From: Acidimicrobiia bacterium
Lineage (GTDB): Bacteria > Actinomycetota > Acidimicrobiia > Spongiisociales > ZC4RG35
Length of the DNA: 64,000 nucleotides
Direction of reading: 5' to 3'
Assembly: GCA_028285585.1 (NCBI GenBank)
Contig: JANQOU010000002.1
Span: forward strand, 329,263-393,262
A program made the translations under genes and the position numbers. This document shows, piece by piece, positions 28,178 to 38,398 of the stretch; position 1 is the first letter of the stretch; every line of letters starts with the position of its first letter. The notes under the pieces were generated by a model. The model searched no databases and had not been told where the DNA came from. It saw nothing but the letters and a program-made list of their open reading frames with translations.

Positions 28178-29416
28178 TCACTCCTCCTCGAAGTGCTCCG
28201 GGATGAACTCGAAAGCCAGGTCCCCGATCCGAACCTCATCGCCTCGCTCGGCGCCGGCGGCTTCCAACGCATCATCGACACCGAGCCTGGAAAGCCTCTT
28301 GGCAGCCATGTCAGCAGCCTCGTCCAAAGTGAGGTCGGCGAAGCGAACTGCCCGTTCGGCAGCCATGCCGATCACACGCCAAGCGTCTTCCTCGCGGGCG
28401 ATCTCGAAGCCGGGGCCAAGCGGCCGGTACAGGATGTAACCGCGACGTTCGGGTGCTTCCCGCTGGGCGCGATCGACGAGGTCGGCAATGGCGTGAAGCG
28501 CCTCCTCGATGCCGTCACCGGTGAGGGCAGACAGCTCGATTGCCTCCACCTTGACGTCAAGGCCAAGGTCGGCTTTGTTCACCAGAACCAAACTCGGCCT
28601 CGCTGCCAGCTCAGACGAGTAGTCGGCGATCTCGCGTGACAAGACGTCCAACTGCTCTGACGGCGTCGCCGTTTGGGTCTCGGCCGGATCGAGCAAGTAC
28701 ACCAGCGCGCGGGCCCGCTCGGTGTGGCGAAGGAACTCATGCCCGAGCCCTTTCCCCTCGGCGGCACCCTCGATGAGACCCGGGATGTCGGCGAGCACGA
28801 ACTCACGGCCGTCGACATTGACGACGCCGAGGTTTGGCTCCAGGGTGGTGAATGGGTAGTCGGCGATCTTTGGCTTGGCAGCCGAGACCTTCGATATCAA
28901 CGTCGACTTCCCAGCATTGGGGAAGCCGATAAGTGCGGCATCGGCCAGCAGTTTCAACTCGAGCGTGAACCAGAGCTCCCGCCCGTACTCTCCTTGCTCC
29001 GCCACACCTGGGGCCCGGTTCCCCGGGCTGACGAAAGCGGCATTCCCCAGCCCTCCCCTGCCACCTCGGACCGCTTCGACCTCTTGGCCTTCTTCGACCA
29101 GGTCGGCGATGAGCGCTCCGTTGTCATCGGTCACCGTGGTTCCGAGAGGAACCGGCAACACCAAGTCCTCGCCGCGCTTGCCGTGCCGGAGGTCGCCTTC
29201 ACCGTGGGTTCCGTTCCCGGCGGAGTGGTGTGGATTGCGCTTGTAGCGAAGCAGGGTGGCCACAGAAGAGTCGGCTCGCAGATAGATCGAACCGCCGGCA
29301 CCGCCGTTGCCTCCCACCGGCTTTCCCTTGGGCTTGCCTTTTGCCCTCGCAAACGAGACAACCCCCGCACCACCGTTGCCGGGGCGGAGGCTGACGCGTA
29401 CTTGGTCGATGAACAT
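28178..29416 (-). CDS. obgE: Obg/CgtA GTPase
   Basis: A 412-aa ribosome-assembly GTPase. ATG 29416 (MFIDQVRVSLRPGNGGAG) is the true start. The Gly-rich Obg domain is at 1-155, then the G domain with G1 GFPNAGKS, G3 DIPGL and NKAD, then a C-terminal OCT domain. OCT is present in Firmicute and actinobacterial Obg. It follows rpmA with a 78-base spacer that can fold into a small hairpin. Confidence 0.96.
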   Translation of the reverse strand: MFIDQVRVSLRPGNGGAGVVSFARAKGKPKGKPVGGNGGAGGSIYLRADSSVATLLRYKRNPHHSAGNGTHGEGDLRHGKRGEDLVLPVPLGTTVTDDNGALIADLVEEGQEVEAVRGGRGGLGNAAFVSPGNRAPGVAEQGEYGRELWFTLELKLLADAALIGFPNAGKSTLISKVSAAKPKIADYPFTTLEPNLGVVNVDGREFVLADIPGLIEGAAEGKGLGHEFLRHTERARALVYLLDPAETQTATPSEQLDVLSREIADYSSELAARPSLVLVNKADLGLDVKVEAIELSALTGDGIEEALHAIADLVDRAQREAPERRGYILYRPLGPGFEIAREEDAWRVIGMAAERAVRFADLTLDEAADMAAKRLSRLGVDDALEAAGAERGDEVRIGDLAFEFIPEHFEEE

Positions 29417-29494
29417 GTGTGTCCCTTGAGCGTGGCTTCGCTCCGCGAGCGACACGTCACAAGGAGCGACTTGCGTCGCCCTTGCAGGCTGTGG

Positions 29495-29746
29495 CTACTC
29501 GGGGGTCACCGAAACGAGGCGACGGTTGTTGCGAACACCGTATTTGACGGTGCCAGAAGCTGTGGCGAACAGAGTGTCGTCCTTGCCCTTGCCGACGTTG
29601 TCACCCGGGTGGATGCGTGTCCCGCGCTGACGCACGAGAATCGCGCCGGAACTGACGAACTCGCCGTCAAAAACCTTGGGACCGAGACGCTTCGCCGCTG
29701 AATCGCGGCCGTTCTTGGAGGAACCGCCTGCTTTTGTCTTCGACAT
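29495..29746 (-). CDS. rpmA: 50S ribosomal protein L27
   Basis: An 83-aa ribosomal protein whose N-terminal tail reaches the peptidyl transferase centre. The sequence starts [22 protein letters not shown] and has the core [13 protein letters not shown]. There is no cleavable leader of the Staphylococcus type. rplU lies 3 bases upstream, so the two form one transcript as in most bacteria. Confidence 0.97.
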   Translation of the reverse strand: MSKTKAGGSSKNGRDSAAKRLGPKVFDGEFVSSGAILVRQRGTRIHPGDNVGKGKDDTLFATASGTVKYGVRNNRRLVSVTPE

Positions 29747-29749
29747 TGT

Positions 29750-30121
29750 CTACTCCTCTTCGGCCGCGGCCTTCTCGGCCTTCTTCGGCGTGGCTTTCTT
29801 CTTCGAGCCTGCCGGCACCTTGATGCCGGTGATCTCGATTCGGGTGTACTTCTGGCGATGACCCTGACGGCGTCGGTACCCCGACTTGTTCTTGTACTTG
29901 AAGATGTCGATCTTGGGCCCGGCCGACTCACCGAGAACCTTCGCGGTGACAGTCGCCTTCGACAAGACGGTCTTGTCAGACACCGCAGTGCCGTCGTCGT
30001 CCACCACGAGCAACGGCGAGAAGGTCAGCTTCTCGTCGTCTGACTTGACTCGCTCGATGTCGATGACGTCACCCGACGACACCTTGGCCTGCTTGCCGCC
30101 GGCGCGGATGATGGCGTACAT
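29750..30121 (-). CDS. rplU: 50S ribosomal protein L21
   Basis: A 123-aa ribosomal protein with the N-terminal MYAIIRAGGKQAKV motif and the KNKSGYRRRQGHRQ segment that binds 23S rRNA. A Lys/Ala-rich tail of about 20 residues extends beyond the usual end (KKKATPKKAEKAAAEEE). It sits between rne and rpmA, a common actinobacterial order. Confidence 0.97.
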   Translation of the reverse strand: MYAIIRAGGKQAKVSSGDVIDIERVKSDDEKLTFSPLLVVDDDGTAVSDKTVLSKATVTAKVLGESAGPKIDIFKYKNKSGYRRRQGHRQKYTRIEITGIKVPAGSKKKATPKKAEKAAAEEE

Positions 30122-30178
30122 AAGGAAACCTCTCCGGGAAGGTGGGATCGGGAGTAAATGCTAATTCCGAGGGGGCCC

Positions 30179-31726
30179 TTAGCCAAGCTCGGTGTCAGAT
30201 CCCGTCGGGGCCTTGGGCCGGAACGTCTCGTCGATGATCACGCCGCGTCCCGAGCAATGCTCACACTTGTGGGAGAACTGCTCCAGCAACCCTGCCGACA
30301 CGTTCTTCCGTGTCATCTCGACCAGGCCGAGATGCGAGACGTCAAACACCTGGGTTCTTGTCTTGTCCCTGGCCAAAGTCTCCTTGAGGCGACGCAGCAC
30401 CTTCTGTTGGTTGTCGATCGTCTCCATGTCGATGAAGTCGATGACGATGATCCCGCCGATGTCGCGCAACCTCAGCTGGCGCCCGATCTCCTCAGCAGCT
30501 TCGAGGTTGTTCTGGAGGACCGTCTCTTCCAGGGTGCTCGACCCGACGAACTTGCCGGTGTTGACGTCGATGACGGTCAATGCCTCGGTTCGATCGATCA
30601 CCAAGTGCCCGCCCGAAGGGAGGAACACCTTGCGGTCGAGAGCTTTCTTCAACTGGTCGTCGACGTGATACCGATCGAACAACGCGATCGAGTCCTCGTA
30701 GAGCTGAACCTTCGACACGAGGTCCGGGGCCGTGGCCTGGAGGTACTTGAGGACCACGTCGTAAGCCCGCTTGTCGTCGATCAGAAGCTTGCGGAAGTCG
30801 GCCGTGAAGTGCTCTCTGATCACCTTGATCAGAAGCTCGGGCTCCTCATGGACCAGCCGCGGGCCCCCACCCGATTCCGCCTCCTCCTGGATCTTCTCCC
30901 AATCCTTGAGCAGACGAGAGATGTCAGCGGCGAGCTCCTCGGCGGTGGCGTGCAGGGCCGCGGTGCGGACGATGACCCCGAACCCGGAAGGGCGCACCTT
31001 GTTGATCACATCACGCAGGCGGTTGCGGTCCTCATCGGGAAGCCGGCGACTGATGCCGACATTGTCGGAGTCCGGGACTAGAACCAGGTAGCGGCCCGGC
31101 AGCGACGGCATGCCGGTGAGCCGGGCACCCTTTGCGCCCATCGCATCTTTGGTCACCTGGACCAAGACCTCGTCACCTTCTTTGAGCACCTGCTCGATCC
31201 GCTTGTTGGACCTGCCACCCGAGCCGGGTGACGCCACGTCGGATGCGTAGAGCACACCGTTCTTGGAAGCGCCGAAATCGAGGAAGGCGGCTTCCATGCC
31301 GGGCAGGACGTTCCGAGTGGTCGCCAGGTAGATGTTGCCTGCGACCGTGTTGGACTCCTCGCGAGCCACGTAGTGCTCAACCAGCACCGGCCCTTCGAGG
31401 ATCACTATCTGAGTCTGGGTCGAGTTGACCGAGACCAGCATTTGCTTCCGGGCGGACTCGGTTGGAAGGATGATCTCATCGTCCACCGGGCGCCGGGAAC
31501 GGGTCCTCGATGTCGAGATTCCGTTTCTCGATCTGTTCGGCGAACCGCCGCCCCCTTTGGAGCGGTTCTTTCGGCGTTCCTGCTTCGGCTTGGCGGGCGC
31601 AGTCGCCTCTACCCGCGTGACCTCGACCTTCTGGCCTCTGACCCGAACGGTCTTGTGCTCCTCGACAGTCCCCTCTGACGAGGACTTCCGTACGATTTCG
31701 GGGCCCTTTCTCTTGAATAGAGCCAT
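30179..31726 (-). CDS. rne: Ribonuclease E/G family endoribonuclease
   Basis: A 515-aa single-strand endoribonuclease for mRNA decay and rRNA processing. A basic, low-complexity N-terminal extension (1-90) is followed by an S1 domain (about 115-205), the 5' sensor and RNase H-like region, and the catalytic DNase I-like part with the two metal aspartates in VIDVNTGKF and IVIDFIDM. The zinc-link CEHC is at about 490. There is no long C-terminal scaffold, so it is intermediate between Rne and Rng. The 252-base leader upstream has no gene and may hold a structured 5' UTR. Confidence 0.92.
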   Translation of the reverse strand: MALFKRKGPEIVRKSSSEGTVEEHKTVRVRGQKVEVTRVEATAPAKPKQERRKNRSKGGGGSPNRSRNGISTSRTRSRRPVDDEIILPTESARKQMLVSVNSTQTQIVILEGPVLVEHYVAREESNTVAGNIYLATTRNVLPGMEAAFLDFGASKNGVLYASDVASPGSGGRSNKRIEQVLKEGDEVLVQVTKDAMGAKGARLTGMPSLPGRYLVLVPDSDNVGISRRLPDEDRNRLRDVINKVRPSGFGVIVRTAALHATAEELAADISRLLKDWEKIQEEAESGGGPRLVHEEPELLIKVIREHFTADFRKLLIDDKRAYDVVLKYLQATAPDLVSKVQLYEDSIALFDRYHVDDQLKKALDRKVFLPSGGHLVIDRTEALTVIDVNTGKFVGSSTLEETVLQNNLEAAEEIGRQLRLRDIGGIIVIDFIDMETIDNQQKVLRRLKETLARDKTRTQVFDVSHLGLVEMTRKNVSAGLLEQFSHKCEHCSGRGVIIDETFRPKAPTGSDTELG

Positions 31727-31978
31727 GAGTATTCACTCCTCTGCAAGCTGTTTGTGAAGCGGGCACCGGCCCCTCGTTTCCTGGTGAGGTGTGGGCCCGC
31801 AAAGGCTGGAGTCAGCCGGAAGACACCCGACGCAACCGAGTGGTTGCCGGGTAGAAGCGCAGTCAGGGTCGAAAGAAACGACCTGAAAATGTGGACGGTC
31901 ATCGCGGATGACACTCCAAGAAAGAAAAAGACTGGCGTCCGGCGGACAACCAAAGACTACCAGACGACCGGTGAATGC

Positions 31979-32569
31979 CTACTCATCGCCAAGCCCGAGC
32001 GACGGCTGTTCCGGCTCAGTCGGGTCGTAACACATGCGACATCGGGCCTCGTAGGCGTCAGTGGCACCCAGCACAACCAGGTCATCGGAATGCACGATGC
32101 GTTGGGTGTACATGCCGGCGCCCCCGCATCGATGACAAACCGCGAGCATCTTGGTCACGTACTCGGCCCTGTCGCAGAGAGTGGGGATCGGCTCGAACGG
32201 CCGGCGAAGGAAGTCGGTGTCGAGCCCGGCGACGATCACTTGCTTGCCTTTGGCAGCCAAGTTGTCGACGATGTCAACGAGGCCATCGTCGAAGAACTGG
32301 CCCTCGTCGATGCCGATCACCTCGGTCGCGTCGCTGATGGCACGGAGCAGCTCGAGGGAACCGTCTACAGGCTCGGCCTCCACCTTCAGGGCCGAATGGG
32401 AGACCACCTCCTCATCCGCATACCGCGTGTCGAGCTGTGGTTTGAACACCTGCACCGGGATCCGAGCGATCTTGGAACGGGTCACCCGCCGGATCAGCTC
32501 TTCGCTCTTGCCGGAGAACATCGGCCCGCAAATGACCTCAACCCAGCCGTCAGCACTCCGCCGATACAT
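31979..32569 (-). CDS. tdk: Thymidine kinase
   Basis: A 196-aa type II thymidine kinase that salvages thymidine to dTMP. The P-loop is GPMFSGKSEEL, the catalytic Glu lies in GIDEGQFFDD, and the zinc site is formed by CHRC and CRMC. The lasso-loop sequence between the cysteine pairs is present. Repeat element copy 2 lies 35 bases upstream of its ATG. Confidence 0.95.
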   Translation of the reverse strand: MYRRSADGWVEVICGPMFSGKSEELIRRVTRSKIARIPVQVFKPQLDTRYADEEVVSHSALKVEAEPVDGSLELLRAISDATEVIGIDEGQFFDDGLVDIVDNLAAKGKQVIVAGLDTDFLRRPFEPIPTLCDRAEYVTKMLAVCHRCGGAGMYTQRIVHSDDLVVLGATDAYEARCRMCYDPTEPEQPSLGLGDE

Positions 32570-32603
32570 GGTCAGCGAGCGTAACGCGTTCCCCCCTCCT
32601 GCG

Positions 32604-32711
32604 AACCTCAGGTAATAACGCCCACATTTGGGCGCAATAGCCTCAGGTTCCCGAATCCGAGCTTCAAGCTGAGGCTATTCGGACCGTATCTGGGCGCTAT
32701 TACCTGAGGTT
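32604..32711. repeat. 108-bp dispersed double-palindrome element, copy 2
   Basis: The clearest copy. Halves at 32604-32649 and 32666-32711 are each near-palindromic (AACCT-AGG ... CGCCCA-AT-TGGGCG ... CCT-AGGTT) and lie in inverted orientation, with a 16-base spacer. It is bounded by a C6 run on the left and a G5 run on the right, and lies 14 bases beyond the rodA stop. Confidence 0.9.
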
Positions 32712-32725
32712 GCTGGTGGCGGGGG

Positions 32726-33886
32726 TTAGGTGAGTTGGTTTTCGCCGGGGACGGGGGTGCGCATCAGCCAGACTGAGTTCACGATGCCCAATGACAAAGT
32801 CATCGACATGTAGAACGAGCCACCCTGGCTCAGGAACGGCAGTGGAAGCCCGGTGACCGGCATGATCCCGATGGTCATCCCGATGTTGACCACGACGTGG
32901 AACATCATCATGGCGGCCACACCGACGGCGATGAGCGCACCGAAACGGTCCCTGGCGTTGGCCGCGATGACAAGCAGGCGCCAGACCAGAACCGCAAACG
33001 CGGCCAGGACGAGAACGCCGCCGACGAAACCGAGCTGCTCCCCCACCGCCGTGAAGATGAAGTCGGTCTGCTGTTCGGGGACGTACTCGAACGCCGTCAG
33101 CGTGCCATCTTCGAGAAGGCCCTTCCCGAATAGCTGGCCCGATCCGATGGCATTCTTCGACTGGATCAGCTGATACCCCACTCCCTGCGGGTCAAGATCC
33201 TGATCGAGGAGAGCTTGCAAGCGCAGAATCTGATACTCACTGAGCAACCCCAGCCGCAAGACAGCAATCGAACCAAGCACCACAGCCGTCAGCAGAGTGA
33301 CCATCTGCCTCCAAGTCGCACCCGAGACGAAGACCATCGTCAAGAAGATGAAGCCGAACACCAAAGTGGTGCCTAGATCGGGCTCGCGCAGGATCAGATA
33401 GCCAGGGATCGCGACCAACAACGCCGCTTGACCGATCTTTGCCCAACTCAGGCTACGCGGGCCCAACTCGTCACGAGCGGGGTTGCGTGGCGCCAGAAGC
33501 GAGGCGAGAGCGACGATCACCACCACCTTGGCGAACTCGGCAGGCTGGAGATTGAAAAAGCCGAGCGGGATCCAGCGATTCACGTTCTCGATCGCGGGGA
33601 AGAACAGGACAGCCACGAGCAGTGCCAGGATCACCCCGGAAGCCAGAGGCACCATGCTCCGGTACTCCCGGTAGTCGATGTTCGAGGCGAGCACGAAGAT
33701 GATGAGCCCGGCAGCAACGAAGATCATCTGACGCTCCATCGAGAACGTGCCCGACGACCTGGTCGCCGAGTAGATCATCAGCAGGCCAAGGCCGGAGAGG
33801 GTCAGCATCGTCCCGAAGAGAATCCAATCGCTTCGGTTGTCCCGACGCTGGACGGCCACCTCGCGGACTCGGTTGAGAAGTGTCAT
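32726..33886 (-). CDS. rodA: Rod-shape SEDS glycosyltransferase RodA
   Basis: A 386-aa polytopic SEDS protein that polymerises lipid II for lateral wall growth together with PBP2. It has ten predicted helices and family motifs: NVNRWIPLGFFNLQPAEFAK and LPLPFLSQGGSF near the C-terminus. It overlaps the mrdA stop by one base, so the polymerase and its transpeptidase are coupled. Confidence 0.95.
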   Translation of the reverse strand: MTLLNRVREVAVQRRDNRSDWILFGTMLTLSGLGLLMIYSATRSSGTFSMERQMIFVAAGLIIFVLASNIDYREYRSMVPLASGVILALLVAVLFFPAIENVNRWIPLGFFNLQPAEFAKVVVIVALASLLAPRNPARDELGPRSLSWAKIGQAALLVAIPGYLILREPDLGTTLVFGFIFLTMVFVSGATWRQMVTLLTAVVLGSIAVLRLGLLSEYQILRLQALLDQDLDPQGVGYQLIQSKNAIGSGQLFGKGLLEDGTLTAFEYVPEQQTDFIFTAVGEQLGFVGGVLVLAAFAVLVWRLLVIAANARDRFGALIAVGVAAMMMFHVVVNIGMTIGIMPVTGLPLPFLSQGGSFYMSMTLSLGIVNSVWLMRTPVPGENQLT

Positions 33887-35850
33887 CAGTCGGTGTCCTC
33901 ACCCTCGACGATCGGAGTCGGCTCGTTGCCCATCAGGTACTGCATGATGTGACGGGCCACCGGCGCGGCGATACGGCCACCGGAACCGCCTTCCTCGATG
34001 ACGACAGCAACGATGTACTGCGGGTCGTCGAGCGGAGCCACACCGACGAACCAGGCGTGATCGTCCCGATTCGAGCCGGCCTGCCCAGTCCCGGTCTTAC
34101 CACCGACCCGGTCGAGGCCTTCGCCAAAATCTTCGAACGCCGCACGAGCGGTCCCATTGGTGACTACACGGCCGAGATCCGTCAGGAGGCTTCTTCGCAC
34201 AGTCGCCGAGATCGGGATCGTCTCGAGCACTGGCGAGTTGACCGACCTGACCAGATTCCCCTCGGTGTCCACTACTCGACTGACAACCCTGGGCTCCATC
34301 ACCTGGCCGCCGTTGGCCAGGATCGCATAGGAGGTGGCCACCTGGAGTGGTGTGGCAGTGAAGGAGCCCTGGCCAATTGCGAAGTCCATCAGGTCACCGC
34401 CGAAGAACGGGCTGCCCGCCTCCAACCTCGACCGGTCGAGCCTCGGCGGCTCATCCGGGTTGTCGATCTGATACTGAGCCCACTCTTCGAACAACTCACG
34501 CGTCGGCACGACGCCACCCACCTCGTTGGTCAGGTCGATGCCAGTGGCCGACCCATAGCCGAGGTCTTTGGCCCAGTCCTGGATGATGTTCTCCCCCACC
34601 GTCTCCCGGTTCTGCCAAGTGCCAAGCGCCACCGACCAGAAGTAGATGTTGCAGGACTGCTCCAAGGCACCATGTATGTCCCGCCACCCAATGTTGGCCG
34701 GCTCGTACCAGTCGTCCTTGACCTGCGGCGAGCCGTCCTCGAGGTTGGGCAGCTCCAACGTCCCATCGCAGTGAATGAGACGGTCGGCGGCGTTGACACC
34801 TTCGATGTCGGAGGGGAATGGGAGGTTCTCCTGCTCGGCCACTGTGTAAGTGATGGCCTTGAATGTCGAGGCCGGCGGGTAGAGACCGCTCACCGCGAGG
34901 TTGTTGAACGCCCGGGTCTCGTTGAGTTGGGCGAAAGTCTCTTCGTCGATTCCGGTGACGAACTGCTGGGGGTCGAAATCGGGCACCGAGGAGATCGACA
35001 GCACTTCAAACGTATTGGGGTCTATCACCACCGCAGCCGCGTTCTTGGTCTCCGAGAAAAACTCCTGACCGTCGGCACGACCGGCCTCCTTGACGCTGTT
35101 GGAGAGGGCGATGCCCTCCTCCAACGCCAACTCGACCACCTCCTGAAGATCAAGGTCGATGGTCAGCTCCAGTGAGTTGCCCGACTCCGGCTCCACCGGC
35201 GGTCGCTGTGCGATTATCTCCCCTCCGCGAACCCGGTACTCCTGGAGGCCGGAGGTGCCTTTCAGGTAGTCCTCATAGACGTTCTCCACACCGATCTTGC
35301 CGATCCGAACGTCGGGTGGCAGGTCCGGGTTCTCTTCCAGGTCGGCGGCGTTGGGGAGACCGAGATGGCCGATGACATGGGCCAAGGTGGGCCCGGTGAG
35401 ATAGACCCTCTCCGGGATCTTGACTATCTCGACACCGGGCAGGTCATCGAGGCGCTCGTTGATCAGATAGGCCGCCTGTGGCTCCACCGTCTTCACCTGA
35501 AAGCGGCCGTTGACGTTTGCGTCCTCATACATCTGGTCTAGCTCCCCCGGGTCTATGCCCAAAAGCGCGGAGAGCTGCTGAACGAGCCCCTCTCTCTGCT
35601 CGGGCTGGACGAAAGTGCGATCCACCACCACGGCGGGGACGAACTGACTGGTCACCAGCAAGGTTCCGTTGCGGTCCCTGATGTCGCCACGCAGAGCATG
35701 CGTCGACTTCTGGATCCAGGTTTGCTCCTCAGTGGCCCGGGCTATGGCAGGGCCTTCGGCCACCTGGAGGAACCAGAGCCGGAGCCCAAGCACCGAGAAC
35801 AGGCCCACGAAGATGAACCCCAGGACAGAGAGACGAACCGCAAACCTCAT
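33886..35850 (-). CDS. mrdA: Penicillin-binding protein 2 (elongation transpeptidase)
   Basis: A 654-aa class B PBP. A single N-terminal membrane anchor (about 7-27) is followed by the PBP dimerisation domain and the transpeptidase domain with S328-T-F-K331 in YPPASTFKA, SCN in LEQSCNIYFW and KTG in GGKTGTGQ. All three catalytic motifs are intact. It works with RodA. A 4-base overlap with mreD upstream continues the coupled mreBCD-mrdA-rodA operon. Confidence 0.96.
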   Translation of the reverse strand: MRFAVRLSVLGFIFVGLFSVLGLRLWFLQVAEGPAIARATEEQTWIQKSTHALRGDIRDRNGTLLVTSQFVPAVVVDRTFVQPEQREGLVQQLSALLGIDPGELDQMYEDANVNGRFQVKTVEPQAAYLINERLDDLPGVEIVKIPERVYLTGPTLAHVIGHLGLPNAADLEENPDLPPDVRIGKIGVENVYEDYLKGTSGLQEYRVRGGEIIAQRPPVEPESGNSLELTIDLDLQEVVELALEEGIALSNSVKEAGRADGQEFFSETKNAAAVVIDPNTFEVLSISSVPDFDPQQFVTGIDEETFAQLNETRAFNNLAVSGLYPPASTFKAITYTVAEQENLPFPSDIEGVNAADRLIHCDGTLELPNLEDGSPQVKDDWYEPANIGWRDIHGALEQSCNIYFWSVALGTWQNRETVGENIIQDWAKDLGYGSATGIDLTNEVGGVVPTRELFEEWAQYQIDNPDEPPRLDRSRLEAGSPFFGGDLMDFAIGQGSFTATPLQVATSYAILANGGQVMEPRVVSRVVDTEGNLVRSVNSPVLETIPISATVRRSLLTDLGRVVTNGTARAAFEDFGEGLDRVGGKTGTGQAGSNRDDHAWFVGVAPLDDPQYIVAVVIEEGGSGGRIAAPVARHIMQYLMGNEPTPIVEGEDTD

Positions 35851-36353
35851 GAGAACCGGAGGGCAGCAGGGTCACCGTCAACAAGACGGACGAAGGTGGG
35901 AGCAAACAGGCCGGCGAGCACGAGATTGGCCAAGGCGACAACCCAAACAGTTCGGAACACATCAGGCCCGAGGAGGCTGGTCTGGCCGAAGAGAGTCCCG
36001 ATGACGACGAGAAGGAAGACTCCGATCAGGCTGAGGACGCCAGCCCAAATGGCGGCAGCAAGTCTCCCTATCTCAGCACGTTGCCTGGTGCGCAGCCCCA
36101 TGTAGGCCACGATCGTGAAGACGACTGCTCTGAGGCCGAGGATCGAAGATCCCAGCAGGTCGACAAGAAGCCCCGCCATGAACCCGGTCAGCAGCACCAG
36201 CTCGGGCCTGACCCGTGTCAACGACATCATGATCACCACAAGAAGGACAAGGTCCGGCGTGATGATGCGGATCTGGGCGAACAAGGTGGTCTGCAGCACA
36301 ACGGCCACAACGAGCACGATGGCAATGACAAGGGGCTTGGGTAGTCGCATCAC
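35847..36353 (-). CDS. mreD: Rod-shape determining protein MreD
   Basis: A 168-aa membrane protein with five or six hydrophobic helices and the modest MreD features GLLVDLLGSSILGLRAV and the basic loop GLRTRQRAEIG. It overlaps mreC upstream and mrdA downstream by 4 bases each. The assignment rests on position and topology as much as on sequence, as is usual for this weakly conserved family. Confidence 0.9.
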   Translation of the reverse strand: MMRLPKPLVIAIVLVVAVVLQTTLFAQIRIITPDLVLLVVIMMSLTRVRPELVLLTGFMAGLLVDLLGSSILGLRAVVFTIVAYMGLRTRQRAEIGRLAAAIWAGVLSLIGVFLLVVIGTLFGQTSLLGPDVFRTVWVVALANLVLAGLFAPTFVRLVDGDPAALRFS

Positions 36354-37267
36354 CCCTCCTCTGCAGTCGTAGAGGAGGACGCCACCGTGGTGGTTGTCGA
36401 CGTGTCGACAGGTATCACCCTGTCATCGGCTGTGATGGACACAGGATCTGGCGGCCAGGCAAGAACCACAACCAGACGAAGGATGTCGGGGTTGACGAAG
36501 GGAGAGACAAATGTGGTGAGAGTGTCAATGCCGGGTGCAGAGTCCCCTATCACCTCACCGATCGGCAGCCCTGCCGGGAAGCTGGCGGACACTGCGGAGG
36601 TCAGGACACGGTCACCGGCGAGAATCGGCTCTCTCGCGTCGAGAACCTCGAGACGCATCTCGCTCGACGCCACTTGGGACACAAGTGTCCCAATTTGCTC
36701 CCCGACGATGACCGTCACCGCCTGCCTGTCCCCGGTGATCGGCACGATGGTGGCGCTGCCGCCGGTCACGTCCTTGACCGTGCCAACGACGTAGCCATTG
36801 GTGTCGACAACCGGCTGGCCCACAGCAACGCCATCCGCCGTCCCCTTGTTGATGATCAGGGCTGAGTCGAACGCCCCAGGACGGCCGATGACGAGCGCAA
36901 CGGTCCGACCGAGCTCATCACCCGCCGTCTCCAAGTCATAGAGCTGCTCGAGAAACTCCAACCGGGCCAAGTCGTCCTGCACACCGATCAGAGCCGCTTG
37001 CTGTTCGGCGATCTGCGCCCGCAACACCCGGTTCTCCTCCTGAAGCGAAGCAACGTTGGTGAGTGAACGAACCATGTCGGCAACCGGGTTCACCACGACC
37101 GCCGCCGCCTTCTGAAGGGGTGCCACCAACGTCTGCGTCCCCGTGCGCATCACACCAACCACACCTTGGCCCTGAACACGCACGTCAAACGTCATGAGAA
37201 GGACGCCGACAACAATCAAGCTGATCAGAGTTGGGAGGATGCGGCCGCGTGGCTCGTTATCGAGCAT
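36350..37267 (-). CDS. mreC: Rod-shape determining protein MreC
   Basis: A 305-aa bitopic protein that scaffolds the elongation machinery outside the membrane. One N-terminal helix (about 10-27) is followed by a coiled coil (about 65-110, SLQEENRVLRAQIAEQQAAL) and a beta-barrel region with IINKGTADGVAVGQPVV. A Thr/Ser-rich C-terminal tail ends the protein. It follows mreB with a 21-base gap. Confidence 0.93.
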   Translation of the reverse strand: MLDNEPRGRILPTLISLIVVGVLLMTFDVRVQGQGVVGVMRTGTQTLVAPLQKAAAVVVNPVADMVRSLTNVASLQEENRVLRAQIAEQQAALIGVQDDLARLEFLEQLYDLETAGDELGRTVALVIGRPGAFDSALIINKGTADGVAVGQPVVDTNGYVVGTVKDVTGGSATIVPITGDRQAVTVIVGEQIGTLVSQVASSEMRLEVLDAREPILAGDRVLTSAVSASFPAGLPIGEVIGDSAPGIDTLTTFVSPFVNPDILRLVVVLAWPPDPVSITADDRVIPVDTSTTTTVASSSTTAEEG

Positions 37268-37288
37268 GACCGCGACGGGTTGGGGCGA

Positions 37289-38320
37289 TCATGGCCGGGC
37301 TGAGGACGCCAGCACGTTGTGCAGCGCGTCGAACTCCTCCAGGCACTTCCCCGAGCCGATCACCACGGACTGCAATGGCTGCGCTGCCGTCACGATGGGC
37401 ATCCCCGTCTCATGAGCCAGACGATGGTCCAGCCCCATCAAAAGCGCTCCTCCTCCAGTGAGCACGATTCCACGTTCAACGATGTCGGCGGCAAGCTCGG
37501 GAGGGGTCTTGTCGAGTGTGAACTTCACGGCATCGACGATGGCTTGCGTGGGCTCCTCGATCGCCTCCCTGATCTCAGGGCTGGAGAGGAGAATTGTCTT
37601 CGGGAGCCCCGTGACCAGGTCGCGACCTCTCACCTCGGCTGAAGGCTCATCGGCATAGGGCCAAGCCGAGCCAACGGCCATCTTGAGCTGCTCGGCAGTG
37701 CGCTCACCGACAAGCACGTTGTGCTCCTTCTTGATCCAATCGATGATCGCTGTGTCCAACTCGTCGCCACCGACCCGGATAGAGCGAGACACGACGATGC
37801 CCCCGAGGGAGATCACAGCGACTTCGGTGGTGCCTCCACCGATGTCGACAACCATCGACCCCGACGGCTCGCCTATCGGAAGACCGGACCCGATCGCAGC
37901 GGCCATCGGCTCTTCGATCGTGTAAGCGCGACGAGCGCCGGCGTGATAGGCAGCCTCTTCAACGGCGCGCCGCTCAACGGGAGTGATCCCGGACGGAACA
38001 CAAACCACGATCCTCGGTCGGGCCCACCGGCGACGATGCACCTTCTGGATGAAGTAGCGGAGCATCTTCTCGGTGATGTCGAAGTCGGCGATCACACCGT
38101 CACGAAGCGGGCGAATGGCGGTAATGCTTGCCGGGGTGCGGCCGATCATGCGTTTGGCTTCCATGCCAACGGCTAGCGCCTTGCTGTTCTGCGAGTTGAT
38201 CGCAACGACCGACGGCTCGTCGAGCACGATCCCGCCACCGCGGACGTATACGAGTGTGTTGGCAGTGCCGAGGTCGATGGCCATGTCCTGGCCAGCGAAC
38301 GACAAAAGGGTTTCAGCCAT
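37289..38320 (-). CDS. mreB: Actin-like cell-shape protein MreB
   Basis: A 343-aa bacterial actin. Phosphate loops are [10 protein letters not shown] and [13 protein letters not shown], adenosine-binding [10 protein letters not shown], and the membrane-contact region is typical. Presence of MreB with MreCD, PBP2 and RodA argues for rod-shaped growth with lateral wall insertion, unlike polar-growing actinobacteria that lack MreB. It is the first gene of the cluster. Confidence 0.97.
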   Translation of the reverse strand: MAETLLSFAGQDMAIDLGTANTLVYVRGGGIVLDEPSVVAINSQNSKALAVGMEAKRMIGRTPASITAIRPLRDGVIADFDITEKMLRYFIQKVHRRRWARPRIVVCVPSGITPVERRAVEEAAYHAGARRAYTIEEPMAAAIGSGLPIGEPSGSMVVDIGGGTTEVAVISLGGIVVSRSIRVGGDELDTAIIDWIKKEHNVLVGERTAEQLKMAVGSAWPYADEPSAEVRGRDLVTGLPKTILLSSPEIREAIEEPTQAIVDAVKFTLDKTPPELAADIVERGIVLTGGGALLMGLDHRLAHETGMPIVTAAQPLQSVVIGSGKCLEEFDALHNVLASSARP

Positions 38321-38398
38321 AGCTGAGGATGACTCCCGGACGGACCCCTGGAAGTTTAGGTGGCCTGTTTCCCTAGTGCCATAGGCAATCAGCCAGGA